Origin: Actinomycetota bacterium
GTDB taxonomy: Bacteria; Actinomycetota; Thermoleophilia; Solirubrobacterales; 70-9
Direction: 5' to 3'
DNA length: 13,922 nucleotides
Assembly: GCA_005884985.1 (NCBI GenBank)
Contig: VAYK01000131.1
Span: 1-13,922, forward strand
In this document: one piece after another, positions 1 to 6,768 of the stretch
How the letters are laid out: each line of letters begins with the position of its first letter
Position numbering within the stretch: the first letter of the stretch is position 1
Position numbers and translations under genes: made by a program
Notes under the pieces: generated by a model
Seen by the model: only the letters and a program-made list of their open reading frames with translations
Told to the model about the DNA's origin: nothing
Database searches by the model: none

Positions 1-644
1 AGCCAGGCGGCGCGTGGATCGCCGTCGCGGGGCTGCCCGACGCTGCCGGGGTTGATCAGCCAGCGCCCATCGGAGAGGTCGAGCCGGGTGCCGGCGCCGG
101 CCTGGGCGCCCTTGGCGACGTCGTCCGGCTCGGCCGCCTGGCCGGGCGGGAGGCTGCGGTCATGGTCCTCGGGCATGACGAAGAACAGCGCCACGTGGGA
201 GTGGCCGATCAGGCTGACGCGTGCCGCCTGCACGGCGATGCACTCCGCGGCCTGATCGGGCCACAACACGTACTCCCAAACCGGGTCCCTTGGAGAGGCG
301 TGATAGAGCGCCACCGCGCGTCCTTCGTCGACGGGCTTCAGCCCGCGCAGGAACTCGATCGTCTCGGGCTTGGCCGTCTCGCGGGTCCAGCGGACGGCGG
401 CCGCCGCGGCGGGAGAGAAGGATGAGTCGTCGAGCTCGCCGAGTACGGCCAGGTCGTGGTTGCCCACGAGGCAGAGCTCGCAGCGCTCGGCGACCAGGCT
501 GGCGCACTCGTCCGGATGGGCCCCGTAGCCGACCACGTCGCCGAGACACCACAACTCATCGAGGCCGGCAGTCTGAATGTCGGCGAGCACTGCCTCCAGC
601 GCAGGCAGGTTCGCGTGGATGTCGCTGAGGATCGCCAGTCGCAC
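1..644 (-). CDS. Metallophosphoesterase family protein (C-terminus beyond the window)
   Basis: Reading the minus strand from GTG at 644 gives an uninterrupted frame of 214 codons that leaves the window. It has no internal ATG, so ATG-only ORF callers miss it. The calcineurin-like phosphoesterase motifs appear in order: SDIH at residues 7-10, GD at 35-36, GNHD at 61-64, a His before Ser-Pro-Arg-Asp (H115) and GHSH at 147-150. Together these supply the two-metal site residues of the family. The family hydrolyses phosphomono- or diesters with Mn/Fe-type metals; the substrate here is unknown. No signal peptide or membrane segment is visible, so it is probably cytoplasmic. GTG at 644 is chosen because it directly precedes the first beta strand (VRLAILSDIH) and no start codon occurs in frame in the next codons upstream. 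It diverges from the M48 protease gene across 24 bp. Family call is secure; specific function is not. Confidence 0.9.
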   Translation of the reverse strand, partial: MRLAILSDIHANLPALEAVLADIQTAGLDELWCLGDVVGYGAHPDECASLVAERCELCLVGNHDLAVLGELDDSSFSPAAAAAVRWTRETAKPETIEFLRGLKPVDEGRAVALYHASPRDPVWEYVLWPDQAAECIAVQAARVSLIGHSHVALFFVMPEDHDRSLPPGQAAEPDDVAKGAQAGAGTRLDLSDGRWLINPGSVGQPRDGDPRAAW

Positions 645-668
645 GAGCCGGGGGAATATCGTAGGGAC
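645..668. promoter_or_regulatory. Candidate bidirectional promoter between divergent genes
   Basis: Only 24 bp separate the two start codons. On the plus strand TATCGT (657-662) fits a TAnnnT -10 element. Its last base is six bases before the A of the M48 ATG at 669, so transcription would start at or next to the start codon (leaderless). On the minus strand the same bases read TACGAT (663-658), another TAnnnT element, which would start transcription about 7 nt upstream of the GTG at 644. I see no good -35 hexamer for either direction. The call rests on -10 likeness and spacing only. Confidence 0.45.
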
Positions 669-1940
669 ATGACCAACCCCAGCGGTAGGCGGCGGGTCGT
701 GCGGGTTGGGACCGCGGCCGTGGCGATGGTCTTGGTCGCGGAGGCGGCCGTTTGGCTGCTGCGGCCCCGGGAGCGACCGATCGAGCCGGCCCCAGTCTCC
801 GAAGGCCAGTACTTCACGCAGGCGCAGATCGACCGCGGCCGCACCTATGGCGATGGTCAACTGTGGCTCTTCCTCGCCGTCCTCGGCGCGCAGGGCGCGG
901 TTCTGGTCACCCTCGCGCTCGGCCGGCCCGCCGCGGTTCGTCGCGGACTGGAGCGGCTCGGGGCCCGCCCCGTGCTCGGCGCGGCCGCGGCGGGTGCCGG
1001 GCTCTCGGTCGCCCTCGGCGTCGCCGCCCTGCCGGCCAGTATCGCCGCGCACCAGCGCGCGGTCGACTACGGGATCTCTACCCAGTCGTTCGGCTCCTGG
1101 CTCGCCGATGTCGGGAAGTCGGCCGCGATCGGCGCCGCGCTGTCCGCAGCGGGCGGGGCTCTGCTGATCGCGCTGGTGCGCCGCTTCTCGAGGCGTTGGT
1201 GGCTGCCCGGGACGGTCGCGGTGGGCGCCATCGCCGTCGTCTTCGTCTGGCTCGCGCCCGTCGTACTCGCGCCACTGTTCAACAAGTTCACGCCGCTCCC
1301 GGCGGGCAGCAAGGCCCGCGCCCAGGTGCTCAGGCTCGCGCGCCATGCCGGGGTGGACGTCGGGCAGGTGTACCGCGTGAACGCGAGCCGTCGCGTCCGA
1401 TCACTGAATGCGTATGTCGACGGGATCGGATCAACTCGGCGGGTTGTCCTCTACGACAACCTGCTGCGCCGCACAAACCGCCCAGAGCTGCGCAGCATCG
1501 TCGCCCACGAGCTCGGCCACGTCAAGCATGACGACGTGCCGCGCGGGCTTGCGTTCCTGATCCTCGTTACGCCGCTGGGGCTGCTGTTCACGAGTGAGCT
1601 CGGCCGCGCGCTCGTCTGGCGCACCGGCGTGAACCCCCGCGGGCCGGCGGCGCTCCCCGCGTACATGCTCGGGCTCGCCATCGCCGCTCTCGTCCTCGGT
1701 GTGCCGGGGAACCAGCTCTCGCGCCACGTCGAGGCAAGCGCGGACACCTTCGCCTTGCGGCTCACCCACGATCCCAAGGCCCTGATCCAAGTGCAGCGAC
1801 GGCTGGCGCTCTCGAGCGTCGCCAACCCGGACCCGCCAGGCATCGTCACGGCGCTGATCGGCACCCACCCGTCGACCATCGATCGCATCGGCGCCGCCGT
1901 GGCCTACGAGCGCGAGACCGCCACCGCACCCTCGCACTAG
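669..1940 (+). CDS. M48 family (Ste24-like) membrane metalloprotease
   Basis: Encodes 423 aa from ATG 669. The zinc motif HELGH is at residues 280-284 and the third ligand is Glu355, in an EASAD context with the conserved Asp359. Further Ste24/CAAX-protease signatures are LFNKFTPLP (203-211) and SLNAYVDG followed by RRVVLYDNLL just before the active site. Hydrophobic stretches at about 14-31, 64-84, 103-125, 152-170, 180-202, 287-308 and 326-345 suggest a polytopic membrane enzyme with a cytoplasmic-facing metal site. In eukaryotes this family clips prenylated CAAX proteins; bacterial members are thought to act in membrane protein quality control, and the substrate here is unknown. The frame stays open upstream to 456, but that extension lies antisense to the phosphoesterase gene. 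ATG 669 also sits correctly behind a -10 element, so it is preferred. The stop at 1938-1940 is 50 bp before argS. Confidence 0.93.
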   Translation: MTNPSGRRRVVRVGTAAVAMVLVAEAAVWLLRPRERPIEPAPVSEGQYFTQAQIDRGRTYGDGQLWLFLAVLGAQGAVLVTLALGRPAAVRRGLERLGARPVLGAAAAGAGLSVALGVAALPASIAAHQRAVDYGISTQSFGSWLADVGKSAAIGAALSAAGGALLIALVRRFSRRWWLPGTVAVGAIAVVFVWLAPVVLAPLFNKFTPLPAGSKARAQVLRLARHAGVDVGQVYRVNASRRVRSLNAYVDGIGSTRRVVLYDNLLRRTNRPELRSIVAHELGHVKHDDVPRGLAFLILVTPLGLLFTSELGRALVWRTGVNPRGPAALPAYMLGLAIAALVLGVPGNQLSRHVEASADTFALRLTHDPKALIQVQRRLALSSVANPDPPGIVTALIGTHPSTIDRIGAAVAYERETATAPSH

Positions 1941-1978
1941 ACGCCCCACGCGCGTCACCGGCTGCGAGATCGGCGATC

Positions 1979-1984
1979 TAGTAT
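1979..1984 (+). promoter_or_regulatory. -10 element of a leaderless-type argS promoter
   Basis: TAGTAT at 1979-1984 matches TAnnnT, with 4 of 6 bases of TATAAT. It ends six bases before the argS ATG at 1991, placing the predicted transcript start on or beside the A of the start codon. There is no Shine-Dalgarno-like purine run before the ATG, which agrees with a leaderless mRNA, a common class in actinobacteria. No clear -35 hexamer is visible 16-19 bp upstream. Confidence 0.45.
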
Positions 1985-1990
1985 CGGTGC

Positions 1991-3661
1991 ATGCCGGATC
2001 CACTCGAGGAGCTGCGCGCCACGATCCGATCGGCGGCCGGCGCCATGCGCGACGCCGCGCCGGACGCGATCACGCCGACGCTGGAACGTCCGCCCAAGCC
2101 CGAGCTTGGCGACTACTCGACCAACGCCGCGATGCTGCTCGCCCCGGCGTTCGGGCAGGCCCCCCGCGACGTCGCGGAGCGCCTGCGCTCAGAGCTCGAC
2201 GCCCGGCTGGCTGGCAGCGCCGAGCGAGTGGAGGTCGCGGGCCCCGGATTCGTGAACCTCTTCCTAGCGGATCGCTGGCACCGCGAGAGCCTCGCCGCCC
2301 AGCTCGATGCCGGTGATGCCTTCGGCCGCAGCACCCCCGAGCGGCCAGAGCGCGTGCTGGTCGAGTTCGTGTCAGCTAATCCCACCGGGCCCCTAACCGT
2401 GGCGGCCGGCCGGGGGGCGGCGTACGGGGATTCGCTCGCGCGGTTGCTCGAGCTGGCCGGCCACGAGGTCGAGCGGGAGTACCTCCTCAACGACGTCGGC
2501 GGTCAGGTACGCCGCTTCGCAGAGTCGATCGCGGCGCGGATGCAGGGCCGCGAGCCGCCCGAGGACGGATACCGAGGCGAGTATGTCGTGGAGCTGGCCG
2601 GCGACCTTGCCACTGCCGGAGCCGACCCGGCCGACCTGGAAGAACTCGCCCGAAGCGGTACCGAAGCGATGCGCGAGCGGATAGCGGCAACCCTGGAGCG
2701 CTTCGGGGTGCGCTTCGACACCTGGTTCTCGGAGCGCTTCCTGCACGAGGGCTCCAAGATCCAGGCGGCGATCGAGCATCTGCGCCGGCGGGGTCACGTC
2801 TACGAGAGCGAGGGCGCGATCTGGCTGCGGACGACTGAGTTTGGCGACGACAAGGATCGGGTGCTCATGCGCTCCGACGGCGAGCCGACCTACTTCGCCG
2901 CCGACATCGCCTACCACCGGGACAAGCTGGAACGGGGGGCGGAGCGGATGATCGATCCGGTCGGAGCCGATCACCACGGCTACGTGCCGCGGATGCGGGC
3001 AGCGATCGAGGCGCTGGGTCACGACCCCGATCTGTACGAGGCGCCGATCATGCAGTTCGTACGCCTGGTGGAGGGCGGCGAGCGCGCGCGAATGTCGAAG
3101 CGGAAGGGCGAGTTCGCGGCGCTGGATGACCTGATCGACGACATCGGCGTCGACGCGGCCCGCTTCTTCATGCTGCAGCGCAGTCACGATACGGCGCTCG
3201 ACCTCGATCTGGAGCTAGCCCGCCTCCAGTCGCAGGACAACCCCGTCTACTACGTCCAGTATGCGCACGCCCGGATCGCGAGCATCCTGCGCAAGGCCGT
3301 CGCCGAGGGGAGGGCTCCGGCCGCGACCGACGGCATGGCCGACGAGGCAGCGCTGGCCAAAGCGGCCAGCGCGGATGGCGCCCTCGCGGCGCCGGCCAAG
3401 GCGGCCGAGCGGGCGCTTGTTCAGCAGCTGCTCGAGCTTCCCGCGGAGGCCGTCGGGGCCGCCGAGCGCCGCGCTCCGCACCGCCTGGTCGCCTACGCGA
3501 CGGCGAGCGCGGCCGATTTCCACGCCTTTTATCGGGACTGCCAGGTGGTGGGGGCCCCCGACGGCCTCGAGCAGGCGCGCCTGGCGATCTGCGTGGCCGC
3601 GAAGCGGGTCCTCGCGCGCACGCTGGACCTGCTCGGCGTCAGCGCCCCCGAGCGGATGTAG
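1991..3661 (+). CDS. argS: Arginine--tRNA ligase (ArgRS)
   Basis: Encodes a 556-aa class I aminoacyl-tRNA synthetase that charges tRNA-Arg using ATP; bacterial ArgRS is usually about 550-590 aa. The N-terminal additional domain occupies roughly residues 1-105. The catalytic Rossmann fold begins at the VEFVSANPTGP motif (S128). The KMSKS-like loop reads MSKRKGEF (from 368) and leads into the DDLIDDIGVDAARFFML signature. The C-terminal anticodon-binding DALR domain starts near NPVYYVQYAHARI and runs to the end. One point is odd: the position normally occupied by HxGH of the HIGH motif reads TVAA (136-139), followed by the usual GRGAAYGDS. The surrounding protein is otherwise well conserved. ATG 1991 gives the expected N-terminus and lacks a Shine-Dalgarno sequence (see promoter). 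The next gene, HU, starts 104 bp downstream. ArgRS identity is secure. Confidence 0.96.
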   Translation: MPDPLEELRATIRSAAGAMRDAAPDAITPTLERPPKPELGDYSTNAAMLLAPAFGQAPRDVAERLRSELDARLAGSAERVEVAGPGFVNLFLADRWHRESLAAQLDAGDAFGRSTPERPERVLVEFVSANPTGPLTVAAGRGAAYGDSLARLLELAGHEVEREYLLNDVGGQVRRFAESIAARMQGREPPEDGYRGEYVVELAGDLATAGADPADLEELARSGTEAMRERIAATLERFGVRFDTWFSERFLHEGSKIQAAIEHLRRRGHVYESEGAIWLRTTEFGDDKDRVLMRSDGEPTYFAADIAYHRDKLERGAERMIDPVGADHHGYVPRMRAAIEALGHDPDLYEAPIMQFVRLVEGGERARMSKRKGEFAALDDLIDDIGVDAARFFMLQRSHDTALDLDLELARLQSQDNPVYYVQYAHARIASILRKAVAEGRAPAATDGMADEAALAKAASADGALAAPAKAAERALVQQLLELPAEAVGAAERRAPHRLVAYATASAADFHAFYRDCQVVGAPDGLEQARLAICVAAKRVLARTLDLLGVSAPERM

Positions 3662-3720
3662 CGGAAAGCATCGCACGCGGCACAGGCCGTGCCAGCCGAC
3701 CACGCGCGTCATATTCGTCC

Positions 3721-3729
3721 TGTTAGATT
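3721..3729 (+). promoter_or_regulatory. Possible extended -10 promoter upstream of the HU gene
   Basis: TG-N-TAGATT at 3721-3729 resembles an extended -10 element, with TAGATT fitting TAnnnT. It would start a transcript near 3736 with a leader of about 30 nt that contains the strong Shine-Dalgarno GAGGAGG (3752-3758). I see no good -35 sequence at 17-18 bp. The rest of 3662-3765 has only a weak 5-bp hairpin (GGCAC 3679-3683 with GTGCC 3689-3693) without a T run. Confidence 0.35.
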
Positions 3730-3765
3730 GCCGTCGCTCCTGGCACTCGACGAGGAGGATGACCA

Positions 3766-4044
3766 TTGACCAAGGCTGAGTTCGTCGACCTGCTCGCACG
3801 CGATGGGCGGATCGGCAGCAAGAAGGCGGCAAGCGAGACCGTCGAAGCGGTGCTCGAAACGATCTCTTCTGCGCTCGCCCGCGGGGAGAGCGTCAGCTTC
3901 ACTGGCTTCGGCAAATTCAGCGTCGCCGAGCGGGGGCAGCGCCAGGGCGTGAACCCTCGGACCGGCGAGCGGATCACGATCGCGGCTGGCCGCGTGCCGA
4001 GGTTCTCGGCCGGGGCTGCCCTCAAGTCCCGGGTGAAGGGCTGA
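3766..4044 (+). CDS. hup: HU-family nucleoid-associated DNA-binding protein
   Basis: Encodes 92 aa, the normal size for HU/IHF subunits, which dimerise, bend DNA and compact the nucleoid. The N-terminal helical part (TKAEFVDLLA, with GSKKAAS from residue 17) is followed by the saddle motif GFGKF (47-51) and the DNA-binding arm containing GVNPRTGE (61-68). It ends in the short C-terminal helix with LKSRVKG. There is no long Lys/Ala-rich tail like that of mycobacterial HupB. The start is TTG at 3766, seven bases after GAGGAGG (3752-3758). An ATG at 3759 is closer to that site but opens another frame that stops after six codons. It is 49 bp upstream of pyrF and probably shares a transcript with it. 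HU versus a divergent IHF-like subunit cannot be separated fully by eye. Confidence 0.93.
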   Translation: MTKAEFVDLLARDGRIGSKKAASETVEAVLETISSALARGESVSFTGFGKFSVAERGQRQGVNPRTGERITIAAGRVPRFSAGAALKSRVKG

Positions 4045-4093
4045 CCGGCAGGACGAAGCGCCTGGTCGCAAGCCGCGCGAAGCCAGGGGCCGG

Positions 4094-4978
4094 GTGAGCC
4101 CGCGCCCCTTCGCCGACCGGCTCGCCGCCCTCGTCGAAGAGCGGCAAAGCCAAGTGTGCCTGGGGCTGGACCCCGATCCGTCAAGGCTGGACCGGGACTC
4201 CGCGGCGGCTGGGGGGAGCGTCGCCGAGCGAGCCGCCGACGCCGTCGCCGCCCACTGCCGCTCGCTGATCCAGCGGGCGGGTCCGGTGTGCGTCGCCGCC
4301 AAGCCCCAGCTGGCGTGCTTCGAGCGGCTCGGCCCGCCTGGTTGGGCGGCGCTCAATAGCACTGTGGCGGCTGCTCGCGAGGCCGGCCTCGTGGTGATCG
4401 CCGACGGCGAGCGAGGAGACGTGCCGGTCAGTGCGGCCGCCTACGCGCAGGCGCTGTTCGGATCGACGCCGACGCCCTGGGGTGACGTCGCCGGCTTGGA
4501 GGTCGACGCGGCGACCGCCAGCCCCCTTTTGGGCTCCGACTCCCTGGAGCCCCTGATCGAAGGGGCCGCGGAGGCGGGCGCCGGCCTGTTCGTGCTGGTG
4601 CGCACGTCCAATCTGGGCGCCGCCGACCTACTCGACCTGCCGGCCCCGGACGCGCCACTGTTCGAGCGCCTGGCCGCTCTGGTCGCCGGGCTTGCCGACC
4701 GCCTGATGGGCGAGTGCGGGCTCTCCGGCACTGGGGCGGTGATTGGCGCCACCGAGCCCCGTCACCTCTCGCGCCTTCGCGAGCTGATGCCGCGCTCGAT
4801 CTTCCTGGTCCCCGGAGCGGGCGCGCAGGGGGGCCGCGCCGCCGACCTCGGACCCGCCTTCGGCGAGCATCCGGGCTCGGTCCTGGTGACCGCGTCGCGC
4901 TCGATCGCGGGCGCCCCGGATCCCGCGGCGGCCGCAAGCGAGCTGCGAGCCGAGCTCTGGGCGCTCGCCGGGGGCTGA
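4094..4978 (+). CDS. pyrF: Orotidine 5'-phosphate decarboxylase, type 2, with altered catalytic motif
   Basis: Encodes 294 aa from GTG 4094, near the size of the long actinobacterial PyrF subfamily, which decarboxylates OMP to UMP in the last step of de novo pyrimidine synthesis. Barrel motifs are present in order: CLGLDPDPSRL near the N-terminus, AAKPQLACFERLG, DGERGDVPVSAAAYA (from D104), DAATASPLLG, VLVRTSNLGA, VPGAGAQGG and the phosphate-binding ASRSI near the end. The striking departure is Glu106 (GAG, 4409-4411) where the family has the catalytic Lys of DxKxxD; both Asp residues (104 and 109) remain. A weak purine run AGGGG (4085-4089) precedes the start. The gene follows HU by 49 bp. 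PyrF family assignment is firm; normal activity cannot be assumed. Confidence 0.93.
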   Translation: MSPRPFADRLAALVEERQSQVCLGLDPDPSRLDRDSAAAGGSVAERAADAVAAHCRSLIQRAGPVCVAAKPQLACFERLGPPGWAALNSTVAAAREAGLVVIADGERGDVPVSAAAYAQALFGSTPTPWGDVAGLEVDAATASPLLGSDSLEPLIEGAAEAGAGLFVLVRTSNLGAADLLDLPAPDAPLFERLAALVAGLADRLMGECGLSGTGAVIGATEPRHLSRLRELMPRSIFLVPGAGAQGGRAADLGPAFGEHPGSVLVTASRSIAGAPDPAAAASELRAELWALAGG

Positions 4979-4996
4979 CCGCGGAGCACCGCACGC

Positions 4997-5026
4997 CTGG
5001 GCACGGGCTTGCCGTGCACCTCCCAG
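4997..5026 (+). terminator. GC-rich hairpin after pyrF, no T run
   Basis: GCACGG (5001-5006) can pair with CCGTGC (5012-5017) around a 5-nt loop. CTGG (4997-5000) can pair with CCAG (5023-5026) outside it. There is no downstream T tract, so it is at best a pause or Rho-type 3' end for pyrF. The rest of 4979-5136 shows no convincing gene. An in-frame ATG at 5035 would only lengthen the LysM protein. Confidence 0.25.
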
Positions 5027-5136
5027 CGGCGATCATGCGGATTCGCGAGGCTACCATCGCCCCTACAACGCCGGAGCGCAGCCGTGCTCGCGCGGCCTTC
5101 CGCCGCGCCCCTTTGGTCCCGGCCACCGGGCAACAC

Positions 5137-5496
5137 ATGGAGCCACAAGCCACCCAGATGAGGCCCAGCTGGAATCCGATCGCGAGGATCCTCGCCATCC
5201 TCGCGCTGGTCGCCGCCGTGATCGTGCTCTTGGTCGTGATCTCGGGCTCGATCGGCGGATCGGGCGGCGGGGCCGGAAGCGGGCACCGCGCCAGCCGCGC
5301 GAGCCAAAGCAAGCCGAAGCGCAAGTACTACGTGGTGCAGCCGGGGGACACGTTCGGCGGCATTGCCGAGAAGGAGGGGGTCCCGGTCGCCAGGCTGGAG
5401 AAGCTCAACCCCAACCTCGATACTCAGCTCCTTCCGCAGAAGGGATGCGTGAACCTGGTGCCCGAGGGGTGCAAGGTGCTCGCCAATGGGGGTTGA
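5137..5496 (+). CDS. Membrane-anchored single-LysM domain protein
   Basis: Encodes 119 aa from ATG 5137. One strong N-terminal membrane segment spans about residues 16-39 and is followed by a Gly/Ser/Lys-rich linker. A LysM domain covers about 64-109 (YYVVQPGDTFGGIAEKEG, then LEKLNPNLD and VNLVP). LysM domains bind N-acetylglucosamine-containing polymers, so the protein probably sits in the cytoplasmic membrane with the domain facing peptidoglycan. Two cysteines (104 and 112) flank the last strand and could form a disulfide outside the cell. No catalytic domain is present. The start is uncertain: ATG 5158 and ATG 5035 are in frame, and none has a good Shine-Dalgarno sequence. ATG 5137 gives a conventional short cytoplasmic tail before the membrane helix. 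It lies 11 bp before the carboxypeptidase gene, so the two are probably co-translated and work together at the wall. Confidence 0.85.
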   Translation: MEPQATQMRPSWNPIARILAILALVAAVIVLLVVISGSIGGSGGGAGSGHRASRASQSKPKRKYYVVQPGDTFGGIAEKEGVPVARLEKLNPNLDTQLLPQKGCVNLVPEGCKVLANGG

Positions 5497-5507
5497 GGCC
5501 CGGGTTC

Positions 5508-6740
5508 GTGGGAGCGGTTCGCCGCCGCTTCGCGCTCGCGGCAGCGCTGGGGGTCGCGCTCCCGTCCCTCTCGCCGGCGGCTGGTGGGGCCGCCAGCAGC
5601 GCACCGACGCCGCCGAGCGTCCCGGCCACCGCCTGGATCCTGGTCGACGCTGGCGACGGCACCCGCCTCGCCTCATTGGAGCCCACCCGCTCGCTGCCGA
5701 TGGCCAGCACGACGAAGCTCATGACGGCGTACCTGGCCCTCCGCGAGCTGCCGCTTCAACGGCGGCTGGTCGCGCCGCCTTACCACTCGATCCCGGGCGA
5801 GTCGCTGCTCGGGCTCGAGGCAGGAGAGCGGATCTCGGTCCGCGACCTGCTCTATGGCCTGCTGCTGCCGAGCGGCAACGACGCCGCGGTGACCATCGCC
5901 GACGGGGTCGCGGGGTCGGTTCCGGCGTTCGTGGGGGAGATGAACCGCGCCGCCGGTCGCCTTGGTCTTCGCGACACCAGCTACGCCAACCCGATCGGGC
6001 TGGACGAGCCTGGTAACTACTCCAGCCCTCGAGACCTCGCGAAGCTGGCGCTCGACCTGCGGCGCGATCGCCTCTTCAGGCGGATCGTCGACACGCCGCG
6101 CAAGGCGCTGCGCACCGGCAGTCACCCGCGGACCGTCGTCAGCAGAAACGACCTGCTGGGGCGGGTGTCGTGGGTGAACGGCGTCAAGACCGGCTACACG
6201 TCCGATGCGGGCAACGTCCTGGTCGCCTCCGGGACCCGCAAGGGCGCCACGCTGCTCTCCGTGGTCATGGGAGCCCCGACCGAGACGGCGCGCGACGACG
6301 ACACGCGCACGCTGCTCCGCTACGGGTTCTCGCTCTACCGCCGGAAAACGCCCGTGCAAAGAGGGGAGAGGCTCGCGGCGCCGGCGGTGCGCGGCCGCGA
6401 CGAGGCGCTGCCCTTGGTGGCGGGTCGTTCAGTGCAGGTGACCGCCCGGCAAGGTCAGTCCGTTCGGGTGCGTATCGACGCTCCGCGCCAGGTCCGGGGA
6501 CCGATCCCGCGCGGCCGCCGGCTCGGAGTCGCCGTCGTCAGCGTGGACGGCGAGGTGGCCGGACGCACCGCGCTCTTGAGCAAGCACCCGGCTCTCGCCC
6601 CGGCGAGCCCGTCGCTCCTGTCGCGAGTGGACAACGCCGTCCCCGGGCCCCGAGCGGTCGTCTGGGCCGCAGCCGGAGTCGCGGCCGTGGCGATCGTGAT
6701 AGGCATTGTGCTTGCGCTGAGCCGCCGCCGTCGCTACTAG
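5508..6740 (+). CDS. Serine D-Ala-D-Ala carboxypeptidase (PBP5/DacA-like, peptidase S11)
   Basis: Encodes 410 aa from GTG 5508. All three penicillin-binding-protein motifs are present: STTK (67-70, nucleophile Ser67), SGN (122-124) and KTG (227-229). Flanking S11 signatures include PMASTTKLMTAY, LLPSGNDAAV and VNGVKTGYTSDAGN. A signal peptide is evident (AVRRRFALAAALGVALP, then a small-residue cleavage region). The enzyme removes the terminal D-Ala from peptidoglycan stem peptides and so limits 4-3 cross-linking. A C-terminal beta-rich part precedes a clear transmembrane helix (about 383-404) ending in RRRRY. It is therefore anchored by a true membrane span rather than the amphipathic helix of E. 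coli PBP5. GTG 5508 follows TGAGG (5494-5498) by nine bases. TTG 5493, overlapping the LysM stop, is the main alternative. The next gene starts 28 bp on. Confidence 0.93.
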   Translation: MGAVRRRFALAAALGVALPSLSPAAGGAASSAPTPPSVPATAWILVDAGDGTRLASLEPTRSLPMASTTKLMTAYLALRELPLQRRLVAPPYHSIPGESLLGLEAGERISVRDLLYGLLLPSGNDAAVTIADGVAGSVPAFVGEMNRAAGRLGLRDTSYANPIGLDEPGNYSSPRDLAKLALDLRRDRLFRRIVDTPRKALRTGSHPRTVVSRNDLLGRVSWVNGVKTGYTSDAGNVLVASGTRKGATLLSVVMGAPTETARDDDTRTLLRYGFSLYRRKTPVQRGERLAAPAVRGRDEALPLVAGRSVQVTARQGQSVRVRIDAPRQVRGPIPRGRRLGVAVVSVDGEVAGRTALLSKHPALAPASPSLLSRVDNAVPGPRAVVWAAAGVAAVAIVIGIVLALSRRRRY

Positions 6741-6768
6741 GGTCAGCTGGGAGAAAGAGGGCGTCACA

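Noticed and set aside
456..668. 71-codon N-terminal extension of the M48 protease frame
   Set aside because: It runs antisense through the start of the phosphoesterase gene and reads as non-conserved sequence. ATG 669 follows a -10 element and begins a normal membrane-protein N-terminus.
338..844. 168-codon minus-strand ORF across the divergent promoter
   Set aside because: It overlaps two well-supported genes in other frames and its translation is low-complexity Arg/Ser-rich shadow sequence.
3679..3693. Terminator after argS
   Set aside because: GGCAC/GTGCC forms only a 5-bp stem and no T run follows.
5445..5507. Upstream ATG at 5445 as the start of the D-Ala-D-Ala carboxypeptidase
   Set aside because: It lies inside the LysM coding region and would put 21 extra residues before a good signal peptide. 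GTG 5508 has a better ribosome site and spacing.
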